Shown: positions 18,478-30,657, counted from the first letter of the stretch. The stretch: DNA of 64,000 nt from Metridium senile (GCA_949775045.1 OX459098.1:16167207-16231206), one strand, 5' to 3'. Numbers and translations: made by a program. Notes: a model not told the origin generated them from the letters alone.

Positions 18478-18699
18478 AATGCTTTTTCAAACCTTCAAAA
18501 TAAACATTTAAAATGCATTTTCTATTTCTGCCGAAGCTGATATTTTTTTTCTCCCGGTCTCACGAAGGAAAAGGACTGGCACTAGTTACGTGTCCTCTAA
18601 GACAACGCGGGCTCATTTCGAGATAAAAATGGCGTAAAAATATAAAAGAGTACAGCTCACAGATCTTTTGTGTAATAATTCGAATTTATACACTGAAAA
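18478..18699. promoter_or_regulatory. Shared divergent promoter region of the CEBPZOS-like gene and SLC30A6
   Basis: Only 222 bp separate the two start codons. On the SLC30A6 side TATAAAAG lies at 18641-18648, about 50 bp before its ATG, which would leave a 5' UTR of roughly 30 nt. I saw no matching TATA box for the minus-strand gene. Confidence 0.5.
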
Positions 18700-21600
18700 A
18701 TGGATCCACACAACAACCACTCTCACCAAGAACCTTACGGACAGGGACTCTATCAGCAAAAATCGCAAGAACCACAGCTTTCAGGTGTGTATTCGTACAA
18801 CAGTAATGTTGTAACTGGTCAACCATCTGAAGATACAAGCGAAAGGTTTTTGCGTTATATACCAAATAAGCAACCTTTGTCTGCAGGACAAGTTAGTATT
18901 GATGTGAACGACACAGCTCATGATAAAGACGCCAGAGGATTGGATAAAGCCAGGGGAGGTAGGTTTGATTAGACATAACAATGATATCGACATGAATAGG
19001 GGGATAAGTTTCACTTTGTTTTGTAAGGAACTCTTTCAATAGCTGTAATTAAAAGCTAGCTAAATTACTGTGGATTTGCTTTAACTTAAGAAAGGGATTA
19101 AGTTTTGACTGGAATATTTTATAAATATTGTAGCATATTAATAAATGGAGCTAATAAATAAATACTGATAAGATATTCAACTGTACTAAAATAAATAAAT
19201 AACGTAAAGGGATCGATCGTTTATAATGTTGCAGGGGGGGGGGGGGATAATAGAAAACGTACCCCCTCTTTCAAAGCTACAAAAGTCGGTGTTTTGAAAC
19301 GAATCCCAACGAATTCTGACCATTTAAAAATTTACCCCCCCCCCCCCCCATTTTCACATATTTTTAAAAACGTACCCCCTATATTTCTACTGCCCCCCTG
19401 TGACATAATAAGCGATCGGTCCCTAAGTAAGCCTCTTCCTCCGTTAATCCCTGTGTCTCCAGTTCCTGTCTTATATCTATCAATGTAGATTTGAAATGTT
19501 TTTGTGATTATCAATTGATCATCGATCAGCCAATACCAATCAATATCAATAAAGTGATAATACCAATTGATTTTCCAATGATCGATTTTCTTGATTGGAC
19601 ACAATTGATACTTAATTATTGGGGACACTCGCACTAACACTCCCTACCACCACATTGAATATTTTAGCACACAATTCTTTTCACATGCATGTTGATTTAG
19701 CTGTTTTAATATTGTTTAACAGGTTCCCATTTAAATCTGTACTTTCCCATTTAAAACTAACAGGTTCCCATTTAAATCTGTACTTTCCCATTTAAATCTG
19801 AACTCATGCAAATTGTGTTGATGTTAGCCTGCGTCACATAAAGTCCGGATGTGACGCAGGCTAGTTGATGTGTGCTAAACACACAGTGTGTTTAGCACAC
19901 ATCAACAATATTTGCATAAGTACAGATTTAAATGGGAAAGTACAGATTTAAATGGGAACCTGTTGTTTGTAATTTGAATGGTGAATTTGTACAGTATATG
20001 ACATGAATGTTCTGTAAATATTGTACAAAATTGATCTTAAAAATAATACTACTAAAAGCTAAAGAGCATTTTAAAGGGCCCTGAATGTACATTCACTATC
20101 ATGCAGTAATAGCCAAAATTTCTGCACCTTGACCAAGAAGCTTCAAGTTTCATTTTTAGTTGTTTTATTTTCTAGTCCATCAATCAGTTTAGAGGCAAAA
20201 CACATATCAACTTAACCAATGACTAGACAAATTTACATGTAAGCTTCATCCTCAATAATCACTGATTTGGGCTTCCTGTGGTCAAACCCTCAACATGGCG
20301 TAATTTTGACTGTATATTTTCTCGTTTCTACCTCACTGGCTTTTTTGACCAAAATTTGTAATTCATTCAAAACTAGCTAACTGACTTGTTTAGCCTTACG
20401 GTTATTTCAGTTAGCATGTACTAAATTAAGTTCTTCAATTAATTTATGTTAATTATTTACGTACAAAATTAATAGTATTAAATAAATCATTATCATTGTC
20501 ATCGTCATTGACAGACTAAAAAAGAGAAAGCCAAAAATTAACATGTTTAATTTGATTCTCATTCTAGAACACAACTTAAGGCTAAGAGGACCACAAGAGA
20601 CAGCTACCAAAGCACTCTCTGTAAGTTCAAATATGATTTTAAATGTGTTAAATTGTATGACCTGTAGTTACAAAGTCTATTTAATAGATAATTTAATATT
20701 GTGTATCTAATCAAATAATTGATATTGTTTTTAGAGTGCAATCAAACCATTTCCAAAAAGAACCTTCAAACTTATGAACATTGTTACCAAAGAGTTGAAA
20801 ACGGTCTTAGCTGAAAAACAGGTAATTTATCAAATGCTGCATTGGTAGTATAAATGATACAGCCAAATGATAAGAAAAGTTAGGGGAACTCTCATAGTTT
20901 ACTTTGAATTCATATATAACAGGTTCCCATTTAAATCTGTACTTTCCCATTTAAATCTGTACTTATGCAAATTTTGTTGATGTGTGCTAAACACACAGAT
21001 CAACCAATCAGAGAAGTACACTTCAGAAATAATATACTCTGATTGGTTGATCTGTGTGTTTAGAACACATTAACACAATTTGCATAAGTACATATTTAAA
21101 TGGGAAAGTACAGATTTAAATGGGAACCTGTTATATGTAAATTGTTTGAAAATAATTGTGACAGTCATTTAATTTTTATTTTATTTTTAGGGATGGAAGA
21201 TCTTCTGGCTTCTTCTACTCAATTTGATATTAACATTCATATTGTTTGTGTACTCTGGATCAACTAATAGTTTAGGTAAGTACAAAACAAACCTGCATAG
21301 GGGTGGGGTAAGGTACATTATTACATGAATGTTATAAGCAATTTCATCACCCACACAATGATAATAACAGGTTCCCATTTAAATCTGTACTTTCCCATTT
21401 AAATCTGTACTTATGCAAATTTTGTTGATGTGTGCTAAACACACAGATCAACCAATCAGAAGTTCACTTCAGAAATAATATACTCTGATTGGTTGATTTG
21501 GTGTTTAGCACACATCAACACAATTTGCATAAGTACAGATTTAAATGGGAAAGTACAGATTTAAATGGGAACCTGTTTAATATAAATATTAGCCTGGGTA

Positions 21601-24600
21601 ACTACGTTATGTCCTTGGGCAAGATGCTTCCCTTCCACATTGTCTCTCTTCACCTAGGAGTATAAATGGGTACCAGGTTGCCTGTGACTGCGGTCGACTA
21701 CTTCACTTACTTTTACTTTTATATAATATTATATATTTTGTATATAAAACATAACTTTTGTTGTTGTGTTGCAGCTTTACAATCATTTGCCTATTTAACC
21801 ATATTTGACATTTTAAGGTGAGGCAAAACATTTCAAAATTGTTTTCGATTATTAGAACAGAAGTGAGTGCTTTAAACTTGACTTTATCAATGGATAATTA
21901 ATTTCAATTTTTGTTTCTTGTTTTTTTTCAGTTTGATGACATGTCTTCTATCCCTCTGGGTATCGCTTCAAAAACCAACATCTTCATTTTCATATGGGTA
22001 GGTATTCGCATAAAATAGTATCCAGTAAAATACTTTTGGTGTTGTGGGATCCCTGTGTTGGTTGTTGGATCACTCAAGTATGGTTTGGCTTCCTGTGTAC
22101 TGAAACATTTTCTGTTTTGTTTAGGTTTGACAGATATGAAGTGTTAGCAGTGTTTTCATCCACAATGTTAACAATGTTTGGTGCACTATTTATATTCAAA
22201 GAAAGGTAAAGCCTGTGGATTTTGTAGAATATTAATATAATTCATTTATGTCTTCTTTTTCATTTTTTTGTTTATTCATTTGTTGTTTGTTTTCATTTGA
22301 ATAATTGTTTATTTTATATATTTATTCATTTATTTGCTTATTGATTTACTCATTTATTTATCTACTTATTCATTCATTTATTTAACTTTAATCTAGTACC
22401 GAAAGATTATTAATGCCAGAGGAAGTAAAGACGTAAGTTTCTAGTCACATTAAAAATGTTTGCATTGTACATTACACACAAACATTAAAGGAAAGAAAAG
22501 AATGCAAAAGGATAGAGGATAGAGGAGAGAATAGAAAAAAGAAAAGCAAGGAGAAGAGAAGAAATCTTTGCAGACTTCACTCCCAGGCGGTGTACTCGGG
22601 GGGTAAAATGACTGTGGGGTCCGACGGAGCTTCATATTGCAACCCCCCCAAAATACTCAAACCTGAAATTTTACACCCCAAAAAATACATGGCATGCAAA
22701 TTTCTAACCCAAAAAAATACAAGACTTAAATACCTCAAAACTGATTTATTGAATGTATATAGTATGTGTTTCCGACACACGCCTCACGCTGAAAAAAATT
22801 CAAACAAATAATTTTCTAATACATGGATCGAAATTGAACTCAGAGATGTCTAAACCCCCCAAAAATACAGGTTGGGTTTCTTTTTAAGACCTAAAAAATA
22901 CATGGTAGGTCTCTTGACCCAAAAAAATACCCAGTACGAAAATTGTCCCACAAAAAAATACGTCGGACCTCCAAGTCATTTTACACCCTGAGAACATCGT
23001 CTGGGACTTCACTTATCAAATTCATATTTTTTTATATCTATTATATCATTGATTTTCAGGGATAGTTTGTTTATTCTTGCTGTCATTGGTCTATTTCTAC
23101 ATCTACTTGTCACATTTGTAGCAGGAAACAAACCACTACAAGAAGTATCAAAAGGTAAAAATGTCCAGGTGAATGAATGAGAAACAAGGGAAACCCAGTT
23201 GTTTAGTGAGCAGTTTTTGGAGTGAGAAGTCCCAAGCTCAATTCCCAGTAGTCTCACACTTGTTTCGACCTCTTTCCATTCTGTGTACCTTTGAGAAGCT
23301 TTAAATACCTGTAAAATGCAGCATTGATGGAGAGACAAGGGAAAAGTGGCCCCAGTGACTTCACACTTGTTTCGACTTCTTTCCATTCTGTGTACCTTTG
23401 AGAAGCTTTAAATACCTGTAAAATGGAGCATTGATGGAGAGACGAGGGAAAAGTGCCCCCAGTGACTTCACACTTGCTTTGACTTCTTTCCATTCTGTGT
23501 ACCTTTGAGAAGCTTTAAATACCTGTAAAATGGAGCATTGATGGATGGAGAGACGAGGGAAAAGTGGCCCCAGTGGCCTCATACTTGTTTCAACTTCTTT
23601 CCATTCTTTGTAGCTTTGAGTACTTTTAAATAGCCATAAAACCAAGCATTGATGGAGAGATGGGAAAGATGGCATTGTTGTCTACCTGGGAAACTACTTA
23701 CCTGTACTTTTAGTTGAAGAAACTACCAATGCTACATATAAGTGCTTTTCCTTTCTACTTTGCAAAAAAGAAAAATGGGTAAATTGATTGTTTTTATTAT
23801 TTTAGCTGCTACATCCAACTGGCTTCAAGATGCTGTCTCAGATTTAGGACACAGGTAAAACTTGGACATGTGATAACAATGACTTGTTTTCGATCATTTA
23901 GTTCTGTAGTTATTGACTGGTATTGAGGAGAACAGATTGGGAGCGTTTGCAACTGGAATTTTATTGTATACAAAATAATAACAATAATAATAATAAGTAA
24001 ATTGTATAGCGCCTATCCAAGTCTGTTCTATGCGCTTTACAATAATGATTAATAAGAGTCAGTAAAGACTAATTAGAAAAGGCAGATTTAAATAAATGTG
24101 TTTTAAGATTTAAAAGTTTGTAAACTAAAAGAAGAACGGATGCCATTATTGTTGTTGTTGTTGTTGTTGTCATTGTTTATTTTGTTGCGTTAATTATTTT
24201 TATTTAATTTTTCTTGACTTGCTGCAAAGAAAAACTTGATAATTGTGAACATTTGTTTCAGTATTTGTGGCATATCTCCAGTTCTTGGTAAAGTTCTTGT
24301 AAAAAAGATTAATCCTATTGCACTGCTTAGTATTGCTGGTGCTACATGTATTCTTATTACTGATGCCTCTATAGATTATAAGTAAGTACATTTCAAGACA
24401 ACAAAGGTTCCAATAGACCCACATTTGCATGACTGACCAAAAAAAACCAAATGATTCCATCTTAGGAGTGGATGGATCTATATGTTAATAAAATCGAAAC
24501 AAGCGACTAAACTACATGCTGCATCGATGTTTGATACAAACAATAGGCAATAGACAACTTTCATAAATGGCTGCCACTAATTATCATAATTTTTAAAATT

Positions 24601-27600
24601 GTTGTTTTAAAAAAGAAGAAAGCTATTATATGATAGCTTGTGAAAGTTTGAGAAAAAACGATTAAATTGCAAGAAGCTATAAAAGTTTGAAAAATCAAAA
24701 AAAAACCACCAAAACAGAAAATTACATACAAATCCCTACATTTGTCATTGAGCAAAATATCTGTTTACTTGAAAAATCATTTTCCGGTACATATTATGGT
24801 ATTTATGAAAGTGGTCTATAGAATGAAATTTGTAACATTGTAAGAAATGTTTATTTAACTTTACAGATGTTTCTAACTTTAGCCATTCATTGGAGTAAAA
24901 GATAAACGGCTAAAGCTCAAAATTTTATTCTATTGCCTATCATGTATTTTATCTACTCCAGCGCTGAATTGAATCTATTGTTTCACGATCAGTGTAGCAA
25001 ATTAGGTCTATTATCTAGAATGTGTAAATTCTTAAAAGTCCCTCTTAATGATTCAATACACAAAAGTGGAATTATAATATAGATTTTTCTTAATATGTGC
25101 TCTTGTCATGAAAAAAGTATCTTATGATATTTATTCTTTCAGTAAATCATTTATTACTGATAGTCTGTGTGCAATGGTAATGACATCTATTATATGGGCC
25201 ACTATGCTACCATTAAGTATCTACAGTGGACAGATTCTTCTACAGGTAATTTATATACAGCTATTTCAAACAAAGTTGAATACTGAATAGTGCATACTGA
25301 ATAGTATATTCCAAGACAGAAATGCATTTTGGGTGATACAATATTGATTAAAGTACAATATTTAATAATTAAAATTAATTTAGTGCAATCTACCCAAACA
25401 ATATAAAAAGGGTCCCATTTAAATCTGTACTTTCCCATTTAAATCTGTATTTATGCAAATTTTGTTGATGTGTGCTAAACACACAGATCAACCAATCAGA
25501 GAAGTTCACTTTAGAAATAATATACTCTGATTGGTTGATCTGTGTGTTTAGCACACATCAACACAATTTGCATAAGTACAGATTTAAATGGGAACCTGTT
25601 TATACTACCGGTAATACTGATATAACTAAATATAGGGAGTATTACCGCTGTATACTTTTATTTTATTTGAAATTAGTTAGACCCACAATGCCCTTTGGTC
25701 TTGGAATACACTATTCAGTATTCAATGTTTTTGAAATAGCTGTATTTGCTTGCTTTGTACCTTGTTGTTTTGTTTGTGTATTGATTTGTTTACTGAGTCT
25801 TAATTACTTCTAAAATGTACTTTTAATACTTTTTTACGTGACAAAATCAAACAAAAAATGAATAAATCAATCAATCAATGAATAATTTGTTGTTTCTGAT
25901 TGTCTGTTTGTTTTGATATAGAATATATGTTGTTTGTTTGATGTTGGTAATATTTACCATAATACAATGTATTCCTATAATACAATGTTTTCCAAAAGTA
26001 ATTTCTTGATAACATATCTTTTAGACATGCCCCCAAGATATAATGAACCAGATAGACAAATGTTTAAGAGAGGTATGTTACAATTGATAATAAATTACAC
26101 TTATCGGCAGTAATAAGGTTGGGCTTAGGTGCTTCAATGCCACCCGGAAGGACGTGCATGTCCCTGGTGACAAGGTGGTAACCATGGTACCTGCATCCAC
26201 GGTCCACCACCTAGCACCTGTCACACTGATCAGATCAGTGGAATAATACTTACTTCCATACTTAAGGTAGTTCGGGCGTCATAGATTCTATCGTTAGATC
26301 TTTTTGAAACTTCTCATGTAAAAAGAGCAAACTATGTTAAGTTCAAAAATAAAATTAAAATTTTGGGTCACCGTGCTCGTTTCGGAGATAAGGGCGGTAG
26401 ACTGGGGCCCATTTTAGTCATTTTTTGTGACAAAAATTGTCGGAATTTGAAACAAAACGCTATTTATTCTATTTTTCCCGATAACAAACTTTTTAACAAG
26501 CATTTGCAAAAGAAAGACACTTTCCTAACAAACAAATTATTTGCCATGTTGTACTCAAGAAAATCCTTTGGGCAAAAAAATACTGCGAAAAGTACGTGCA
26601 TGTCGAGAATTTTGATGCAAAAATAAACTCAAAATGTGAAAAATACCACATTTTGCGCTCGAAAACCATGTCATTTTTATTTCACGGAAAGAAGAGTTCT
26701 GATAAGGGAAATCCATCTATAAAATAAAAATTGGGTGACACCGCGCTCTTTTCCGAGTTATAGCACGAAAACCCTTTAAAATGTATATTTCGTGAACCTG
26801 TTTTTTGTCCGTGCGGGACTGGTAACTAGTTCCCTATAAGATTATCGAAACAAACTTTAACATTTTTTGGTCCGCTAGTATCTCTAGAATCGATGTAAAG
26901 CTAATTATGACCAGTTTAATTCGTAATTCTTGCCCAAAACACTAATTTATGTGACGCAATATAGTTCCAAAAATCGACACTAAAACGACGCGGATTTGAA
27001 CGCGAAAAAATCATGAATTTAACGAAAAATCTTGATTTCTCGTGAATACGGGTCTAAATTCAGGAGATTTTTTGCAGAGATGATGTGCTTGTCTTGTGAA
27101 TGCATAATGTTCCCATGATTTTCAAATCGGAAAATAATAAAAGCTAAAAAACGAAATTATGTGATTACGGCTGGGTCCCGAACTACCTTAACAGGGATAG
27201 GGTGGGTGGGAAGCACAAATCAACAGCAGCAAGCAATCCGATGATTGCTAAAACACACAGCCTCGGGTGTAAGTCCCTGCATAACATAGGGGCACCCCAA
27301 TGATCAAACTTTGAACAGCCCATGTTCACCTTAGCAAGCCCAGCAGCACAAAATATATTGCAGCATTGTACACCTCAAGTTTAACCTTGCCTAAATTCCA
27401 TTTAGCCCCATTAAAAAGAGTGCTAACACTAAAAATGTGCAAAACATATCACTATAGAAAACAATAGAATTAGCATAAAATATCACTATTTTTTTAGTAT
27501 TATTTGGGTTGCACACGTTTAGTGTTTACTCTAGCATGATTGATTGTTATATTAATCTTTGTTACTTGTTTTTATTATAATTTTTTGTATTGTTATTTTC

Positions 27601-28632
27601 AAGTTCAATTGATTGTTGCTTCTTTGACAGGCTTCTACTTTAGATGGAGTTTTAGAATTTAGAAATGAACACTTCTGGACTGTCTCCTTTGGTAAATTGG
27701 TAAGGAAAATAATCAAATGACAAGTATTGCCTCAATAGACCGAATGCCAATTAACTTTCAAAAATATAAACCTAAATCTAAAGAATAAGTATCACCATCT
27801 GAAAGAGCAAGCAGATATATTTAGTTCTATTGCTATAAATATAATTAAAGTGAAGATATTTGGAATCAAAATTATACAGATTTGTATGTGTCCTTGGCCT
27901 GGCCGGGTTGTGCTGTTTAAATTTAATATTTTGTTCTTCAACTTTTTACCTTTGTTGATGTCATTCTAATCTATAATTTTGATTTAGTGGTCTATTAAAA
28001 TATGAATTAAAAAAATAAGATAATGAAGTGGCAGCCATATTGGCATTGGGTCTATAGTACATTATCTCATACATGTCACACAGTGTTATATTACAAACAA
28101 CTTTACACTGGGGTGGATCTAGGGGGTGTCCCTAGTGACAACCCCCTTGCTCCGCAATTACCAATATTTTATTCAAGATATTTAGTGACCGGACACCCCC
28201 TAACACCTTAAGTGCCTTTCATTTGCATTTGGGACGCCCCTGATAAATTTCTGGGTCCACCCCTGTTTCTTTTTCTCTTAACTATGTATTCGTCTTTTCA
28301 AGGCTGGTTCTCTGCATGTGAGAATACGACGAGATGCAAATGAACAAATGGTGCTTGCCCACGTCACTAACAAACTATCCACCTATGTAACATACCTAAC
28401 AGTGCAAGTCTTCAAGGATGATTGGATAAGATCAACTAGTGGTACTAAACTGGCTTCTATGCAATCAACTTTCCCTCGTACTCCAAGTCTTCCTAAAATT
28501 AACCAGACAACTAAACCTTCAAATTCTTATACGTCTATTAACATGAACACTCCAAGTAATTCATACTCAGCAGGAAAGGTTACTGGTAGCCCCTTGGCTG
28601 CTTCATATGCAACCCCTAGTAAATTGAAGTGA
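18700..28632 (+). CDS. SLC30A6: Zinc transporter 6 (SLC30A6/ZnT6), 15 coding exons
   Basis: Coding exons are 18700-18958, 20568-20620, 20735-20821, 21191-21275, 21775-21817, 21932-21997, 22125-22205, 22397-22432, 23060-23154, 23806-23854, 24262-24381, 25143-25245, 26025-26072, 27631-27699 and 28303-28632. All splice in frame with GT-AG ends to 507 residues. Human ZnT6 has about 460; this N-terminus is longer. Six membrane helices lie roughly at 135-155, 165-188, 200-222, 240-258, 278-300 and 330-352. Diagnostic stretches are YLTIFDILSLMTCL, YGFDRYEVLAVF, TLDGVLEFRNEHFW and VRIRRDANEQMVLAHVTN, the last nearly invariant in ZnT6. By eye the zinc-site His of helices 2 and 5 are replaced (LTIFD, DAVSD) while the Asp remain, and there is no His-rich loop. 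ZnT6 is known as the non-transporting partner of ZnT5 in the early secretory pathway, supplying zinc to ectoenzymes such as alkaline phosphatase. The tail after ~440 is Ser/Thr/Asn-rich. Confidence 0.96.
19209..19424. mobile_element. Foldback element with G/C homopolymer runs, SLC30A6 intron 1
   Basis: The ends GGGATCGATCG and CGATCGGTCCCT are inverted, followed inwards by a G run and matching C run. The interior has C-runs and AAAACGTACCCCCT on one arm. No clear target duplication is visible. Confidence 0.6.
19718..19964. mobile_element. AACAGGTTCCC hairpin element, copy 1 (carries a 39 bp insertion)
   Basis: An inverted-repeat element bounded by AACAGGTTCCCATTTAAAT and its complement. Its inner arms hold ATGCAAAT and ATTTGCAT octamers and a GTTGATGTGTGCTAAACACA stem. 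The left arm starts with a short duplication of itself, and the arm is interrupted at 19825-19863 by a tiny palindrome. It sits in SLC30A6 intron 1. Confidence 0.85.
19825..19863. mobile_element. 39 bp micro-palindrome insertion (TAGCCTGCG family)
   Basis: TAGCCTGCGTCACAT and its exact complement form 15 bp arms around a 9 bp centre. It is flanked by GTTGATGT on both sides (19817-19824 and 19864-19871). The other three hairpin copies read GTTGATGT once at this place, so they show the empty site. Confidence 0.85.
20918..21132. mobile_element. AACAGGTTCCC hairpin element, copy 2
   Basis: 215 bp near-palindrome in SLC30A6 intron 3. Arms contain TTTAAATCTGTACTTTCCCA, ATGCAAAT/ATTTGCAT octamers, the GATGTGTGCTAAACACAC stem and GATCAACCAATCAGAG/CTGATTGGTTGATC near the centre. 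Confidence 0.9.
21366..21577. mobile_element. AACAGGTTCCC hairpin element, copy 3
   Basis: 212 bp near-palindrome in SLC30A6 intron 4, very similar to copy 2, with a few differences in the central CCAATCAG region. Confidence 0.9.
22573..23013. mobile_element. Foldback element with TATTTTTT-rich interior, SLC30A6 intron 8
   Basis: The ends ACTCCCAGGCGGTGTACTC...GGTAAAATGACT and GTCATTTTACACCCTGAG...GGGACTTCA are imperfect inverted repeats. The interior repeats CCCAAAAAATACATGG-like words several times. It ends about 45 bp before exon 9. Confidence 0.6.
23231..23680. repeat. ~110 bp tandem repeat, four copies, SLC30A6 intron 9
   Basis: Each copy contains CTTTCCATTCTGTGTACCTT, GAGAAGCTTTAAATACCTGT and GCATTGATGGAGAGA. 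Markers recur near 23260, 23366, 23471 and 23583. Open frames on the minus strand here are by-products of the repeat. Confidence 0.85.
23985..24115. repeat. Dispersed repeat fragment with (AAT)n
   Basis: An (AAT)n stretch followed by a TATAGCGCC...TGCGCTTTACAA-like segment. A related block (AAT run then TATAGC...TGCTTTACAA) occurs at about 50655-50740 in the PP2C gene. Confidence 0.5.
24490..24925. repeat. Dispersed repeat related to 46510-46665
   Basis: This block shares GCTGCATCGATGTTTGATA, AATGAAATTTGTAACA and TTAACTTTACAGATGTTTC followed by TAGCC...TGGAGTAAAA with 46510-46665. The order is the same but the spacing is longer here. It lies in SLC30A6 intron 11. Confidence 0.6.
25410..25600. 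mobile_element. AACAGGTTCCC hairpin element, copy 4 (trimmed left end)
   Basis: The same palindromic element in SLC30A6 intron 12. The left tip reads GGGTCCCATTTAAAT rather than AACAGGTTCCC, and the right arm lacks one of the two GTACAGATTTAAATGGGAA modules. Confidence 0.85.
26266..27187. mobile_element. TTAA-flanked MITE, 922 bp, SLC30A6 intron 13
   Basis: The ends GGTAGTTCGGG and CCCGAACTACC are flanked by TTAA (26262-26265 and 27188-27191). The terminal repeats are short (~11 bp) and the interior is AT-rich without a transposase. Confidence 0.75.
28109..28265. mobile_element. Foldback element, SLC30A6 intron 14
   Basis: TGGGGTGGATCTAGGGGGTGTCC at the left is matched by an inverted GGGACGCCCC...TGGGTCCACCCC at the right. 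It resembles the 46998-47181 element, whose ends also read GGGGCGGATCCAG. Confidence 0.6.
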
Positions 28633-29572
28633 AGATGTGTTTATATAAAAGACTTTGCCATTTTCAGAGTCTTCCCTAAATTCAACAAGATGTCCATATC
28701 TTCAATTCTAATACTATAATTTACATCACAACGCGCCTTACCATGGCCACCGAATAACAGCTTTTTACAAGTTAACCAATCAGAAAGCGAGAATTTGACT
28801 TTTGTATAAAAGACACACTGAGTGACAATGATATTTATTCCAACATTTCAAAGTGAAGACATGAGTGAAATGTTTAACTGGCTGAAAAACCTCCCAGGAG
28901 CTTTAAATTTGAAAAGGTGTAGCAGCAATCCAAAAAGAGAGGCTTTTGTATGCCAAGCTAACTTGTACAAAACTTTAATTGGGTGGCCACAGTATGGCAC
29001 GTTATGCTGTAACCTGAATGACCCTGTTAATTCTTATCCATATTTCTATGTTAAGTGAGGAACTGAATTGTTTATGTTCAACCAGGACATTTTATTCAAA
29101 TCAGTACTGAAACACAATAGATAACTTTTAGTGTTTGTAGTAAATAATAGTCATAATGTAAGTCGTTGTTCTAAAGAATTTTAGAAACAATTTTGTAAAT
29201 GTAACAGAATGTTAGACATTTTATTACTGGAAGTTTAATTTCAATTTAATCAGCAACGTTGAAAAATATGATCTATTATCTATTATATTATCTATTATTA
29301 TTATTATGGTTGTGCTAAAATTCATGGATTTCTTTTGTTGTAAAAATAATCACATAGTTGTAAATATCTCTAAGTGTGTCATGTTAAATTAAAGAAACAT
29401 TCAGAAATGCTATTAAAATAATTCTCCCAACTGACCACTGTCAGAATAATCAACAGATATTGATTTGGTTGGTTTTAATTTCTTTTAATTGAGATCTAAG
29501 TAGAGCTCCTCCATAAAGTTCACTCGATACACTGCTCAACTATTAATAATAACACTACTCAACTATATACAC
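28633..29572. other. SLC30A6 3' UTR and intergenic DNA
   Basis: No further gene is recognised. An open frame at 28822-29058 has no identifiable domain and most likely lies in the SLC30A6 3' untranslated region. Confidence 0.5.
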
Positions 29573-29844
29573 CCTTTCCGAGAAACTTTGTCACCCGTGA
29601 TGTGAAAAGCCTACAAGCTAGTAGCGCAGGGGATTATGGGTTACCTATGTATACTTTATTAGAACGCAGGGATTTCATGGCCACATTGCTACACTTGTCA
29701 ATATCTATTTGAGAAATGTCCGTTTTGACTTATCAAACAACAAGAGAGGCGTTCCAAATGCACATTTAGTTTCTGAACTAATCCATGATCCTTTGCGCCA
29801 CTAGCTTGTATGCTTTTTACGGGTGACAAACGTTCTCGGAAAGG
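29573..29844. mobile_element. Foldback element, 272 bp
   Basis: CCTTTCCGAGAAACTTTGTC at the left pairs with GACAAACGTTCTCGGAAAGG at the right. The arms continue over about 65 bp through AAGCCTACAAGCTAGT and its inverted counterpart. Confidence 0.75.
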
Positions 29845-30185
29845 ATGTATATTTATTTTAATGGGGGATTGCATTGTGTCCTTGGCAATGGGTAAGCCAT
29901 TTTATTCTCTTTATGCCTCATCTTCTCGTATAAGGACCTAAAGCCAGAGGTCCTTCTGGTTTTCACTCTAATCCTATATAAGGTGGATGTAAGAAATCCT
30001 GCTGTGTTGTTCGCAAACAGCAGGGGATTGTCTCCTTATTCAACAGTCTAGTCTAGTCAGTATTAATATAACCACACCCAGCCAATGTGCACCTTCCTAT
30101 ATAGCAGTCTATTAAATCCTCCACATTTCTAATGTAAAAACTGAGATGTACTTATCTCAGTTTCCTGTTATCACTGCTTAGGGGA

Positions 30186-30479
30186 CATCCTCGGGAACCC
30201 AGGGGTATTCTTCTGTCGCTCGTTTCTCGCTTCCACAACATATACCCCTGGGAACGTAGTCTGTTGGAGCTTGTTCCGGAAGTCAAAATTCAGCTCTTTC
30301 CTGATTGGTCGACCTTATTAGGTCGACCAATAAAAATCAAGATAACCATTCAAAGAAAGTCGTTAAATAAGTTTGAATTTTGACTTCCGGAACAAGCTCC
30401 AACAGACTACGTTCCCAGGGGTATTATTGTGGAAGCGAGAAGCGAGCGACAGAAGAATACCCCTGGGTTCCCGAGGATG
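30186..30479. mobile_element. Long-palindrome element, 294 bp, with 9 bp target duplication
   Basis: The ends CATCCTCGGGAACCCAGGGG and its complement are exact. The arms continue more than 100 bp through GAACGTAGTCTGTTGGAGC and the complementary strand, around a GGTCGACC centre. It is flanked by CTTAGGGGA at 30177-30185 and 30480-30488. A 9 bp duplication suggests Mutator-like transposition. No transposase is present. Confidence 0.88.
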
Positions 30480-30657
30480 CTTAGGGGAGACCACTTTACT
30501 AAAAGTGCTAAATAAATATTTTCCAGACATTAAAAACTGCAAATCACCTAAGTTTATTTTAAACTTTGCTCGTTCATTTACAGAAGTTTTGTTCTAAAAA
30601 TGATTTGTACAAATTTTACTTTTTGTAACATTATCGTGTTTTTCATCTGATTGGTGT

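Noticed and set aside
23009..23675. Three overlapping minus-strand frames with MERSxxKCEVTG repeats
   Set aside because: Generated by the ~110 bp tandem repeat in an SLC30A6 intron and overlapping a real exon on the other strand.
26100..26262. Possible tRNA or SINE near the GGTGGTAACCATGGTACC stretch
   Set aside because: No recognisable A and B boxes or cloverleaf. It seems to be part of a diverged repeat split by the TTAA MITE.
28822..29058. 78-residue frame after SLC30A6
   Set aside because: No domain or homology recognised; more likely 3' UTR.
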